A stretch of 12,759 nt of DNA from UKL13-2 sp043756275 (GTDB lineage Bacteria > Pseudomonadota > Gammaproteobacteria > Burkholderiales > Usitatibacteraceae), in the NCBI GenBank assembly GCA_043756275.1, contig JAYURJ010000126.1:1-12759 (forward strand). Direction: 5' to 3'. Made by a program: the position numbers and the translations under genes. Below the pieces are notes generated by a model that saw only the letters and a list, made by a program, of their open reading frames with translations, did no database searches and was not told the DNA's origin. Below, one piece after another: positions 1 to 7,031 of the stretch (positions are counted from its first letter, which is position 1; every line of letters starts with the position of its first letter).

Positions 1-2
1 CG

Positions 3-209
3 CTCGCCGCGATCCTGCTCGAGCACGATGCCAAGACCGATGAGCTGTATGCCGTTGGTACGTTCGGCGGTGAACGATTCAATGAGTTTTTCCAGAAATA
101 CGAGTTCAAGCTGTCGATGGAAATGGGCGGCAAGGCGAAAGATGTTGTTAAGGCGACCGCAAAACTCACTGATTTGGCGGCGTATTCAACCCAAACTGCG
201 CAGTGCTGA
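3..209 (+). CDS. C-terminal end of an unrecognised protein (partial)
   Basis: An open frame enters from the left edge and runs for 68 codons to TGA at 207-209. The visible tail is hydrophilic and mostly helical in character, with aromatic-rich stretches (FGGERFNEFFQKYEF), a Lys/Ala-rich segment and a final Cys. I do not recognise a family. The frame is preferred over an overlapping one starting at 28 because that product is Arg/Ser-rich and unlike a folded protein, and because this stop abuts the aat start at 210 in operon fashion. The beginning lies outside the window, so no function is offered. Confidence 0.6.
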   Translation, partial: LAAILLEHDAKTDELYAVGTFGGERFNEFFQKYEFKLSMEMGGKAKDVVKATAKLTDLAAYSTQTAQC

Positions 210-893
210 ATGGTCCCCTGGATAGAATCTCAACACGACTTTCCAACGGTCGCATCAGCCCTCACTGAACCAAACGGCCTGTTGTGTGCAGGTGCTGATC
301 TTGCGCCGGAAACCATTCTTGCCGCCTATTCGCGTGGCATCTTTCCGTGGTTTTCCGACGGTCAACCGATCCTCTGGTGGAGCCCCGATCCGCGCATGGT
401 GCTTCTGCCGACAGAATTCAAGGTGTCGAAGTCGCTGGCAAAAACGATTAGTCGGCAACTGTTTGATATCCGTTTCGATAGCGATTTTGCCGCCGTCATT
501 TCAGCGTGTTCAGCGCCGCGCAGTGAGGGCGGTGGCACCTGGATTGTTCCAGACATGCAGGCAGCCTACGCGCGGTTGCACGCGCTTGGTGTCGCACACT
601 CGATAGAAAGCTGGCGCGATGGAAAATTGGTCGGCGGATTATACGGTCTGGCGCTGGGCCGCATGTTTTTTGGTGAGTCAATGTTCGCACGCGAAACCGA
701 TGCTTCAAAGGTCGCGCTGGTGGCATTGGTTGAAAAACTCAACCGCGACGGCTTCAAGCTCATCGACTGCCAGCAGGAGACCCGCCATCTCGCCAGTTTT
801 GGTGCGCGGCCAATTGCGCGTCAGGATTTCGTGCAACGACTGAAAGAATTGATAGACTTGAATATGTCCGGTTCTGTTTGGCGTTCAAGTTGA
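210..893 (+). CDS. aat: Leucyl/phenylalanyl-tRNA--protein transferase Aat
   Basis: Cytosolic transferase that moves Leu or Phe from aminoacyl-tRNA onto N-terminal Arg or Lys of proteins, marking them for ClpS/ClpAP degradation (N-degron pathway). The 227 residues match the usual family length. Family motifs appear in order: GLLCAGADL (23-31), YSRGIFPWF (40-48), WWSPDPR (56-62), HSIESW (130-135), the long GGLYGLALGRMFFGESMF core (142-159), DCQ (186-188) and HLASFGA (193-199). The ATG directly follows the upstream stop, which suggests translational coupling. The next gene, bpt, begins 10 bases after the stop and has a complementary N-degron activity; the pair is a familiar proteobacterial arrangement. 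No truncation or missing motif is seen. Confidence 0.97.
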   Translation: MVPWIESQHDFPTVASALTEPNGLLCAGADLAPETILAAYSRGIFPWFSDGQPILWWSPDPRMVLLPTEFKVSKSLAKTISRQLFDIRFDSDFAAVISACSAPRSEGGGTWIVPDMQAAYARLHALGVAHSIESWRDGKLVGGLYGLALGRMFFGESMFARETDASKVALVALVEKLNRDGFKLIDCQQETRHLASFGARPIARQDFVQRLKELIDLNMSGSVWRSS

Positions 894-903
894 TCGGGTT
901 GCG

Positions 904-1641
904 ATGTCAAAATTAAACGACCTGCCATTTGCGAATTTGCAGTTCTACGCAACCGCACCCTATCCGTGCAGCTACTTGCCCGGTCGGCTTGCGCGTTCCC
1001 AAGTGGCGACCCCGAGCTATCTGATCGACTCGCCGACCTACAGCCATCTGGTGGCTGCCGGCTTCAGGCGCAGCGGCGCGTTTACTTACCGGCCCTACTG
1101 CGATCACTGCCATGCGTGTACTCCCGTGCGGGTTGTCGTTGAAAAATTCGCGCCAAATCGGGCGCAGCGCCGCTGCATCAAAGCCAATGCCGACCTCGTG
1201 ACCCGCGTGATGGATCTCAAATTTTCACACGAGCATTACGCGCTCTATCGGCGCTACCAATCGCAACGCCACCCCGGCGGCGGGATGGATCACGATAGCC
1301 GCGAGCAATATTCGCATTTCCTGTTGCAGAGTAATGTGAATACGCGACTGGTGGAATTTCGGGATCACGGCCAGTTACTGATGATCGCCATCATGGATGA
1401 ATTGGTCGACGGACTGTCGTCGGTATACACTTTTTTTGATCCCGATCTGGCGCGCCGCAGTCTGGGCACCTACAGTGTTCTCTGGCAAATCGCCGAGGCT
1501 CACCAGCGGAAACTGCCATTCATCTACTTAGGCTACTGGATCGCGGAATCAAGAAAGATGAGTTACAAAACTGATTTTCAACCCGTCGAAGGACTGGTGC
1601 GGGGGAGCTGGGAACAACTCGCAGCGCCCAATCTGCCTTGA
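904..1641 (+). CDS. bpt: Aspartate/glutamate leucyltransferase Bpt
   Basis: Bacterial leucyl-tRNA-protein transferase of the arginyltransferase (ATE) fold. By family knowledge it adds Leu to N-terminal Asp or Glu, feeding the same ClpS/ClpAP route as Aat. The protein has 245 residues, a normal length. The N-terminal ATE domain shows a conserved Cys at 22 and a Cys cluster C66-x2-C69-x2-C72. The C-terminal GNAT-like half contains LSSVYTFFDPDLARRSLGTY (171-190) and YLGYWIAESRKMSYKTDFQPVE (208-229), the family signature. It starts 10 bases after aat and probably shares its transcript. It could be labelled an arginyltransferase in older annotation, but bacterial members of this length are Bpt. 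Confidence 0.95.
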   Translation: MSKLNDLPFANLQFYATAPYPCSYLPGRLARSQVATPSYLIDSPTYSHLVAAGFRRSGAFTYRPYCDHCHACTPVRVVVEKFAPNRAQRRCIKANADLVTRVMDLKFSHEHYALYRRYQSQRHPGGGMDHDSREQYSHFLLQSNVNTRLVEFRDHGQLLMIAIMDELVDGLSSVYTFFDPDLARRSLGTYSVLWQIAEAHQRKLPFIYLGYWIAESRKMSYKTDFQPVEGLVRGSWEQLAAPNLP

Positions 1642-1678
1642 TAGCCGGGCATCAGCGACGCCAGAAGGCATCAAGGCA
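1634..1678. repeat. 9-bp perfect inverted repeat at the end of bpt
   Basis: TGCCTTGAT at 1634-1642 is the exact reverse complement of ATCAAGGCA at 1670-1678, with a 27-base spacer. The left arm contains the bpt stop codon and the right arm contains the stop of the opposing EAL remnant. There is no T-run on either side, so a classical intrinsic terminator is not supported. It may be a weak bidirectional stop structure between convergent genes, or chance. Confidence 0.35.
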
Positions 1679-1934
1679 CGAATGCATCCAGCCATGCCAA
1701 CGCATTTGCTGCGGGCATTGGCCTTCCAAACAAAAAACCCTGCCCCTCATCGCAACCCAGCGCGCGCAGCCGAGCCTCTGTGCGGGCATCTTCAATACCT
1801 TCGGCAACCACTGACAAACCGAGATTGTGCGCAAGTGCAATCGTCGATTCGACAATCACTGCCGGTCGGCAAGCCAATCGCGTATTGCCGAGCGCAAGCA
1901 TCAGGTTGTCTGCAGTAACGTAAAATGACTGCAT
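1671..1934 (-). pseudogene. EAL-domain (c-di-GMP phosphodiesterase) C-terminal remnant
   Basis: The minus-strand product resembles only the last ~65 residues of an EAL domain: IVESTIALAHNLGLSVVAEGIED, then a relative of LRxLGCDEGQGFLFGRPMP, then a short acidic tail. These match the final strand-helix elements of EAL phosphodiesterases. The EAL signature and the metal-binding residues lie further upstream in the family and are absent. In the same frame a TAA sits two codons before the first ATG, and the leading ~22 residues do not look like EAL sequence. This is therefore a truncated relic, not a working enzyme. It fills most of the 326-base gap between bpt and pyrD and points opposite to both. 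Confidence 0.75.
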
Positions 1935-1967
1935 CGCTTACGCAATGTCAACATTCATCCGCCCATC

Positions 1968-2984
1968 GTGTTTTACCCCTTCGCCCGTACCGCCCTGTTT
2001 GCCCTTGACCCCGAGGTCGCGCACCACGTGGCGCTTCACTCGCTAAAAAAACTGCACAAACTGCATTTGTCCGGGCTGATTGGCAACCGTCTATCCTCAC
2101 CGCGTGAAGTAATGGGGCTTAGCTTCGATAACCCGGTCGGGCTCGCGGCAGGGCTGGATAAAAACGGCGAATACATCGATGCCATGGCGGCAATGGGGTT
2201 TGGTTTCATCGAAGTGGGTACTGTCACACCGCGCCCGCAGCCGGGCAATCCCAAGCCGCGCATGTTTCGATTGACCGAGCACGACGCACTCATCAACCGG
2301 CTTGGATTCAACAATCAGGGCTTGGATGCATTCGTGGCCAACGTCAAACGTGCGTCATACAAGGGGGTATTGGGCCTCAACATCGGCAAAAATGCAGACA
2401 CCCCAATCGACAAAGCGGTCGATGATTACGTGACCTGTCTTCGTGGCGTCTACCCCTTTGCCAGCTATGTGACGGTCAATATTTCTTCCCCGAACACGAA
2501 AGGCCTGCGGGATTTACAAGCGACTGCGCAACTCGAAAAACTGCTATCCACATTGAAGGCAGAGCAGACGCGCCTTGCAAAAAAACACAAGAAACATGTG
2601 CCGCTCGCGCTAAAGATTGCCCCTGATCTCGATCTGAAATCGATCAAGGAAATTGCGAATCTCACCATTGAAAATAATTTCGAGGCGATCATCGCCACCA
2701 ATACCACCGTTTCACGCGATGCAGTACGTGGGCATGCGTTGGCGGGTGAAGCTGGTGGCCTCTCCGGCAGGCCTTTGTTCTCGCCTTCCACAGAAGTATT
2801 GCGCGAGCTCGCAAAAACGGTGAAAGGCAGGATTCCCATTATCGGCGTCGGCGGAATTCTCTCCGGAGCAGATGCGAAAGAAAAAATAAATGCGGGTGCG
2901 TCCCTCGTGCAAATTTATACCGGGTTCATCTACAAAGGCCCTGATTTGATTCGCGACGCGGTCAAGGCCATTGCTGGAAAATAG
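1968..2984 (+). CDS. pyrD: Dihydroorotate dehydrogenase (quinone), class 2 PyrD
   Basis: FMN enzyme of the inner membrane that oxidises dihydroorotate to orotate with ubiquinone, the fourth step of pyrimidine synthesis. The 338 residues fit class 2. An N-terminal helical stretch (about 1-45) corresponds to the membrane-associated quinone tunnel. Next come GLDKNG (62-67), the substrate-contact segment NRLGFNN (110-116), VNISSPNTKGLR (170-181) with Ser174 as the probable catalytic base, KIAPD (216-220), and the FMN phosphate region GVGGI (293-297) followed by QIYTGF (315-320). The start is GTG; MFYPFARTALFALDPE matches the family N-terminus, and the nearby ATG at 1945 is out of frame. ald follows three bases after the stop, so the two are probably co-transcribed. 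Confidence 0.96.
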   Translation: MFYPFARTALFALDPEVAHHVALHSLKKLHKLHLSGLIGNRLSSPREVMGLSFDNPVGLAAGLDKNGEYIDAMAAMGFGFIEVGTVTPRPQPGNPKPRMFRLTEHDALINRLGFNNQGLDAFVANVKRASYKGVLGLNIGKNADTPIDKAVDDYVTCLRGVYPFASYVTVNISSPNTKGLRDLQATAQLEKLLSTLKAEQTRLAKKHKKHVPLALKIAPDLDLKSIKEIANLTIENNFEAIIATNTTVSRDAVRGHALAGEAGGLSGRPLFSPSTEVLRELAKTVKGRIPIIGVGGILSGADAKEKINAGASLVQIYTGFIYKGPDLIRDAVKAIAGK

Positions 2985-2987
2985 CAA

Positions 2988-4088
2988 ATGCTGATCGGAC
3001 TTCCGCGTGAAATCAAGGACGGTGAGCGCCGGGTTGCACTCACGCCTGACGCCGTTGCCGCATTGCATGCACATGGACATGTCGTGCGCGTGCATGCTGG
3101 TGCCGGGCTTGGCGCGGGCTTTGCCGATGCTGATTACATCGCCGCAGGCGCTATCATCGTGAGTAATGCCGCAGCCACCTTTGACGTCGATCTGGTGGTT
3201 AAAGTGAAAGAAATTCAAACCGGCGAGTGGAACCATCTGCGGCCCGACAGCACGCTTTTTTCGTTCCTGCATCTGGGCGGCGACCACAGCATGGCAAACG
3301 CACTGCTGACGCGTCGAGTCACGGGGATCGCGTTTGAGACGGTCGAAGATACATCGCGGCGCCTCGCGATTTTGGGTCCGATGTCGGTCATTGCGGGCGA
3401 AATGACGATCCAGATTGGCGCGAATTTATTGATGGCGCACAACGGCGGACGTGGCGTGGCCATTGGCGATGCACGCGTCGTCATCGTCGGGGCTGGCAAT
3501 GCGGGCGCTGCTGCAGCCGCAACGGCGCTGGCGTTGGGGGCAGACGTGACGGTGCTGGGACGGGTTGGCCAAAAGCTTGCCCTGCTCGCACATAAACTTG
3601 GTTCAAGCGCACGCACAATTGCCATCAATCCCGATGCACTGATGACCGCACTCAGCGGCGCTGATCTTGTCATTGGTGCTGTCAACATTCCCGGCAGCGC
3701 CACCCCCAAACTTCTCACGCGTGAGCACCTGCAGGCGATGGGTGCAGGTGCGGTGCTGATTGAAATCTGTATTGATGGCGGCGGTATTTCTGAAACCGCG
3801 CACGCCACCAGCCATTCACAGCCTACATATATCGAAGAAGGCGTATTGCATTATTGCGTGGCCAACATGCCCGCTGCCGTGCCGCGCTCAGCAAGCATGG
3901 CGATCTCGACTGCAATATTGCCGTACGTGCTCGCGCTGGCAGATAAGGGGTTGCGGCAAGCGTTGCGGGATGATGTCGGGTTGGCCACGGGTTTGCACAT
4001 GCACGGCGGGCGCATCACGCATGCAGCAATCGCGCAGGAACTGGGCGTTACCTGCGTGGACCTCGATGCATTGCTGTTTTCGTGCTGA
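2988..4088 (+). CDS. ald: Alanine dehydrogenase
   Basis: Cytosolic NAD-dependent enzyme catalysing reversible oxidative deamination of L-alanine to pyruvate and ammonia. The 366 residues are the usual length. The N-terminal catalytic domain opens with IGLPREIKDGERRVALTP, placing pyruvate-binding Arg15, and shows KVKE with Lys74 and the catalytic His95 in FLHLGG. The Rossmann NAD motif GAGNAG lies at 168-173. Asp263 in CIDGGG and the VANMPAAVPRSAS segment (291-303) complete the signature. It resembles the transhydrogenase alpha subunit N-terminal half but ends as a free-standing Ald. The gap to pyrD is three bases and rsxB begins at or just after its stop, so it sits inside a compact operon. 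Its link to pyrimidine synthesis is positional only. Confidence 0.93.
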   Translation: MLIGLPREIKDGERRVALTPDAVAALHAHGHVVRVHAGAGLGAGFADADYIAAGAIIVSNAAATFDVDLVVKVKEIQTGEWNHLRPDSTLFSFLHLGGDHSMANALLTRRVTGIAFETVEDTSRRLAILGPMSVIAGEMTIQIGANLLMAHNGGRGVAIGDARVVIVGAGNAGAAAAATALALGADVTVLGRVGQKLALLAHKLGSSARTIAINPDALMTALSGADLVIGAVNIPGSATPKLLTREHLQAMGAGAVLIEICIDGGGISETAHATSHSQPTYIEEGVLHYCVANMPAAVPRSASMAISTAILPYVLALADKGLRQALRDDVGLATGLHMHGGRITHAAIAQELGVTCVDLDALLFSC

Positions 4089-4105
4089 ATCGTAAAACCG
4101 TCCGC

Positions 4106-4654
4106 ATGCCGACCCTCGCTGAAAAGATAGATGCGCTTCTGCCACAAACCCAATGCACCCAGTGCGGTTATCAGGGCTGCATGCCCTACGCCGAGGCCAT
4201 TGCTGTAGGAGGCGCGGACATCAATCGCTGCCCGCCGGGCGGCGATGCGGGGATCGCGGCGCTTGCGGCGTTGCTGTCTCGGTCAGTTTTACCTCTGGAC
4301 ATCAGTTGCGGCCTTCATCAACCCTACCGCATCGCGATAATTGATGAAGACACTTGCATCGGCTGTGCAAAATGTCTCGCCCCTTGCCCAACGGACGCAA
4401 TTATTGGCACCAATAAATTCATGCACACGGTCATCGCATCGCTTTGCACGGGCTGTGAATTGTGTATTGCGCCCTGCCCGGTCGATTGCATTCGCATGGT
4501 GGAAGACCCGCGTTTTCCGGTAATGATGGACGCTGACATGGCGCGCTCGCGCTATCAATTTCATCAAATGCGACTGGCACGCGACGAGCAGGAACGCAAC
4601 GCTGCACTGGCCGAACGAGAGCGTGTCGCACTGAACAGCAATGGAGCGCACTGA
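4106..4654 (+). CDS. rsxB: RsxB/RnfB-like ferredoxin, short soluble form
   Basis: Electron-transfer protein with three Cys quartets. Counting from ATG 4106 (182 residues), the N-terminal Fe-S domain has C17, C20, C25 and C42 (QCTQCGYQGC...RCPPGG). Two 4Fe-4S ferredoxin modules follow: C84/C87/C90/C94 and C114/C117/C120/C124. A charged helical tail (about 145-182) ends the protein. Unlike typical RnfB/RsxB of the membrane complex there is no N-terminal membrane helix, and no other rnf/rsx gene is present, so it is probably a free-standing ferredoxin. A GTG at 4082 would add eight residues and overlap ald. I prefer 4106 because MPTLAEKIDALLPQTQC matches the family start; neither start has a clear Shine-Dalgarno. 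The stop overlaps nth by one base. Confidence 0.88.
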   Translation: MPTLAEKIDALLPQTQCTQCGYQGCMPYAEAIAVGGADINRCPPGGDAGIAALAALLSRSVLPLDISCGLHQPYRIAIIDEDTCIGCAKCLAPCPTDAIIGTNKFMHTVIASLCTGCELCIAPCPVDCIRMVEDPRFPVMMDADMARSRYQFHQMRLARDEQERNAALAERERVALNSNGAH

Positions 4655-5322
4655 TGAATGAGGCGCGCGTGATGAAACCGGCCGAGCGTCATGAGTTCTT
4701 CCGGCGCCTGCAGGAAATCAACCCGCATCCAAAATCAGACCTTGAATACGGCTCCTCGTTTGAGCTGCTGGTGGCGGTGATTCTGTCGGCGCAGGCGACC
4801 GACAAAAGCGTCAATATCGCCACCAAGAAGCTGTACGCCGTCGCCAATACGCCCGAGGCCATACTGGCACTTGGCGAGGAAACGCTGACCGAATATATCC
4901 GCACCATCGGCCTGTTTCGCACCAAGGCGAAGAACGTGATGGCCATGTGCCGATTATTGATTGCCGACCACGCCGGCGTAGTGCCCGACACGCGCGAGGC
5001 ACTCGAAGCATTGCCCGGCGTGGGCAGGAAGACCGCTAACGTAGTACTGAATGTGGCCTTCGGTCAAACGACCATGGCGGTGGATACGCATATTTTTCGC
5101 ATCAGCAATCGCATGGGTCTGGCACCCGGCAAGGATGTGGTCGCAGTCGAAGAGAAATTGATGAAAGTCGTGCCGAAGGAATTCATGGATCACGCGCATC
5201 ACTGGCTGATTTTGCATGGCCGCTACACCTGCATTGCGCGTAAACCCAAATGCGGTGCGTGTCCGGTATACGACATATGCGGCTTCAAAAAGCGCCCGAT
5301 TTTGTGGAGCAATGATGTTTAA
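4654..5322 (+). CDS. nth: Endonuclease III
   Basis: Base-excision repair DNA glycosylase/AP lyase acting on oxidised pyrimidines. The 222 residues show the HhH-GPD fold: SAQATDKSVN (45-54), the helix-hairpin-helix LPGVGRKTANV (120-130) with catalytic Lys126, and AVDTHIFRISNRMG with catalytic Asp144. The C-terminal 4Fe-4S loop is C193-x6-C200-x2-C203-x5-C209. The ATG overlaps the rsxB stop (TGATG), so translation is probably coupled. An in-frame ATG at 4672 is possible but would leave MKPAERHEFF as the start. The rsxB-nth pairing puts two Fe-S proteins together. The end overlaps the start of the DUF1841 gene. Confidence 0.96.
   Translation: MNEARVMKPAERHEFFRRLQEINPHPKSDLEYGSSFELLVAVILSAQATDKSVNIATKKLYAVANTPEAILALGEETLTEYIRTIGLFRTKAKNVMAMCRLLIADHAGVVPDTREALEALPGVGRKTANVVLNVAFGQTTMAVDTHIFRISNRMGLAPGKDVVAVEEKLMKVVPKEFMDHAHHWLILHGRYTCIARKPKCGACPVYDICGFKKRPILWSNDV
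5306..5309 (+). promoter_or_regulatory. Shine-Dalgarno deciding the DUF1841 start
   Basis: GGAG lies five bases before the ATG at 5315 but only two before the ATG at 5312. It therefore favours 5315 as the start, which also gives the family-like N-terminus MFNPTRDQARDF. The site lies within the last codons of nth. Confidence 0.6.
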
Positions 5323-5791
5323 CCCCACCCGCGATCAGGCACGCGATTTCCTGTTTGAAACGTGGCGAAAATTTCGTGCGCAGGAACAACTCTCGGCAAT
5401 GGAGACGATGGCCGTTGAGGTGATTTCATTGCACCCCGAGTACCACCCCATGCTGGACGACCGCGACCGCTACCTGGAAACTTATCGGGACCGCGATTAC
5501 CCGCCGGAATTCGGCGAGACCAATCCCTTCCTGCACATCAACATGCATCTTTCGATTCGTGAGCAGGTCTCGATAGATCAGCCGGCTGGCGTGAAAGACT
5601 TTCACGCTGCGCTATCCAAGCAGTCCGGTTCGGAATTGGCAGCCGAACACGAGATGATGGATTGTCTCGCCGAGATGATCTGGCATGCGCAGCGACATCG
5701 CACTGCTCCGGATGCGCAGATTTATCTGGGATGTCTAGGCAAGAAAATAAACTCTAGCATTGGCGGGCCTCGTGGACGCTTTTATGCCTAA
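5315..5791 (+). CDS. DUF1841 family protein
   Basis: Small cytosolic protein of unknown function, 158 residues. It starts MFNPTRDQARDFLFETW and carries the family segments LHPEYHPMLDD, TNPFLHINMHLSIREQVSIDQPAGV (about 70-94) and HEMMDCLAEMIWHAQR (about 113-128), ending in a DAQIYLGCLGKK block. In relatives as I remember them the protein ends close to that point. Here 14 extra residues (INSSIGGPRGRFYA) follow, running into the accessory DNA. A one-base shift would meet a TAA inside AAAATAAAC, so the tail may be a frameshift or an insertion junction. It overlaps nth by eight bases and closes the operon. No function can be stated beyond family membership. Confidence 0.88.
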   Translation: MFNPTRDQARDFLFETWRKFRAQEQLSAMETMAVEVISLHPEYHPMLDDRDRYLETYRDRDYPPEFGETNPFLHINMHLSIREQVSIDQPAGVKDFHAALSKQSGSELAAEHEMMDCLAEMIWHAQRHRTAPDAQIYLGCLGKKINSSIGGPRGRFYA

Positions 5792-5832
5792 ACGCCGCAC
5801 CAGTGCTTGATCTACCTCAAAGAAATCTCTTA

Positions 5833-5886
5833 AAACTCTGTCGTACCGGCGAACAACCACAAAGGTTGCGTCGGGCCGGTATAGTT
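5833..5886. repeat. Imperfect hairpin at the left edge of the cassette array
   Basis: TACCGGC (5844-5850) pairs with GCCGGTA (5875-5881), and CAACC (5854-5858) pairs with GGTTG (5864-5868) around an ACAAA loop. Unpaired bases separate the two stems, and A/T-rich flanks (AAACT/AGTTT) can extend it. It is followed by an AT-rich run and ACTCTGACCCC at 5901-5911. The bulged shape recalls an attC, but no RYYYAAC/GTTRRRY boxes flank it. A terminator for the DUF1841 operon, a degenerate attC or the end of a small mobile repeat are all possible. Confidence 0.4.
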
Positions 5887-5921
5887 TGAAAAATAATTTT
5901 ACTCTGACCCCATGGGTTGCC

Positions 5922-6164
5922 CTATGGCCTCTGAGGTGGCCCACGTTTCACCGACGCCTCTTCTAACCCGCGAAGATATAAACCTTCCAGGGACGAAGTG
6001 AATTTCCAATGAGAGCCGTCCCAAATGACCTCTTGCTTTATGGCCTTCATCTGGTTTTGGTAGTAGCCAGCATCGATACATTCTGGAAATACAGCCATGA
6101 CTAAGCTATCGACACCACTAACTGAAATCCAATCTCCAACTTTCACATCGGGTTGCGACGACAT
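5922..6164 (-). CDS. Small integron-cassette protein of unknown function
   Basis: An 80-residue soluble protein beginning MSSQPDVKVGDWISVSGVDSLVMAV. The VGDWISV opening with alternating hydrophobic and turn residues suggests a small beta-barrel of SH3-like type; a Trp-rich middle (VIWDGSHWKF) and a charged tail follow. I recall small cassette-encoded hypothetical proteins with similar openings, but I cannot name a family. The start at 6164 is chosen over an in-frame ATG at 6197 because AGGAG stands eight bases before it and because 6197 would place the start inside the preceding attC. The stop is TAG at 5922-5924. No attC of its own can be recognised after it, so the cassette seems truncated at its 3' side. 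Confidence 0.72.
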   Translation of the reverse strand: MSSQPDVKVGDWISVSGVDSLVMAVFPECIDAGYYQNQMKAIKQEVIWDGSHWKFTSSLEGLYLRGLEEASVKRGPPQRP

Positions 6165-6171
6165 TAGGCGA

Positions 6172-6179
6172 TCTCCTTT
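6172..6179 (-). promoter_or_regulatory. Strong ribosome binding site of the small cassette gene
   Basis: AAAGGAGA on the minus strand, with AGGAG ending eight bases before the ATG at 6164. It lies just inside the cassette after the attC and fixes the start codon. Confidence 0.75.
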
Positions 6180-6185
6180 GGTGAT

Positions 6186-6242
6186 GTCTAACGTCAATAA
6201 TCAACGGTCGCCGCAGGCGATCCGTTGCATTTAGAGTTAGAG
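6186..6242 (-). mobile_element. attC site 1 (57 bp)
   Basis: On the minus strand it runs from R'' CTCTAAC (6242-6236) to R' GTTAGAC (6192-6186). The stem is formed by plus-strand CAACGGTCGCC (6202-6212) and GGCGATCCGTTG (6216-6227) with a GCA loop. The pairing is complete except for one extra base, typical of the extrahelical bases of attC sites. It begins 14 bases after the stop of the Abi-alpha-like gene and precedes the 80-residue gene. Confidence 0.85.
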
Positions 6243-6256
6243 GTCCTTCTCATATG

Positions 6257-6917
6257 CTACGGTTCAGTCACCGCTTCGATGAAGGCGCGACCAGTGTGGG
6301 TTAGCCGCCAAAGGCCCTCATTCTTTGTAATCAGATTCAATTGACAAAGATGCTCATGTGTGAAACTAGTGCGTTCAGACCCGAGCACAGCGATTGAGAA
6401 GCCGAGAACACCAGCCGAAAATTTCGTTATCACACGTTTTAAATCCTCGGTTTTCGCATGCTCGCGATCCACGATTTGGGCCAAAAGTTGAGCGTCGGCA
6501 GCGCTTAGGCGCGAAAGGATATGCGGGAACTCCGGGTGAACGTTGGCCGTGACGAATTCTTGCGCTAAGAGATTGGACCACAACTCCCTTAGCAACGGGT
6601 CTGTCTGACATCCCGACGCCACGATTGCGGCGACGATGATACTTGCGTTCGATTGGGCAGATGGGACGCGCTTGCTCTTTACGACCTTATCTTGGGCTTT
6701 CACCACGGCTTCTGCGGCAAGGATCTTCTCAGCGTCGACAAGGCACGAACTTGGCACTAATGAGCCGGCCCAGGCCACTCGTAGTTGCAGTCAATGGCGC
6801 GATAGCTTCGCGAAAAGTCGTGCACGCGGTATCAACTAGCTGGCTCCAGGCTTTTGGTGGGATAGCCTTCGCCAGTTTTCCAACGCCTGTTATATCGATA
6901 CTCGTGTCGTCCGACAC
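6257..6917 (-). pseudogene. Abi-alpha/DUF4393-like protein, split by a frameshift
   Basis: Two overlapping minus-strand frames make one protein. The first (GTG 6917 to about 6745) reads MSDDTSIDITGVGKLAKAIPPKAW... up to GLGRLISAKF. The second continues LVDAEKILAAEAVVKAQDKV and later NASIIVAAIVASG, LLRELWSNLLAQEF and VHPEFPHILSRLSAADAQLLAQI, ending FIEAVTEP. The order and the ELWxNLL/VHPEF...LS motifs resemble the Abi-alpha (DUF4393) family, linked by name to phage abortive infection. The span is 661 bases, one more than a multiple of three, fitting a one-base insertion near 6740-6749; repair would give about 219 residues. The start lies 14 bases inside the cassette with no good Shine-Dalgarno. 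A sequencing error or programmed shift cannot be excluded. Confidence 0.72.
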
Positions 6918-6930
6918 AGCTAACCCAGCC

Positions 6931-7000
6931 CTCTAACGTTTGAAATCACCGGCACTGCGCGGCTTTATCGCGCAGCGTCCGATGGAATGATGGGTTGGGC
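6931..7000 (-). mobile_element. attC site 2 (70 bp)
   Basis: On the minus strand, from R'' GCCCAAC (7000-6994) to R' GTTAGAG (6937-6931). The stem arms on the plus strand are CGGCACTGCGCG (6950-6961) and CGCGCAGCGTCCG (6969-6981), pairing with one extra base and one mismatch around a GCTTTAT loop. As in the other two sites, the extra base lies in the arm next to R'' on the minus strand. It separates the DUF302 lipoprotein gene (stop at 7032) from the Abi-alpha-like gene. Confidence 0.85.
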
Positions 7001-7031
7001 TGGGGGGTGATGGATTTGCCTCATTCCCCAG

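Noticed and set aside
28..225. Open frame with ATG at 28 overlapping the aat start
   Set aside because: Arg/Ser-rich product unlike a folded protein; the frame ending at 209 is a better continuation from upstream and abuts aat.
2712..3287. Long minus-strand frames across pyrD/ald, including 3215-3808
   Set aside because: They lie opposite motif-complete pyrD and ald genes and show no domain; they are antisense shadows.
5833..5886. attC of the last cassette
   Set aside because: Bulged hairpin shape is suggestive, but the flanks do not contain the boxes, and the expected GTCTAAC complement is missing.
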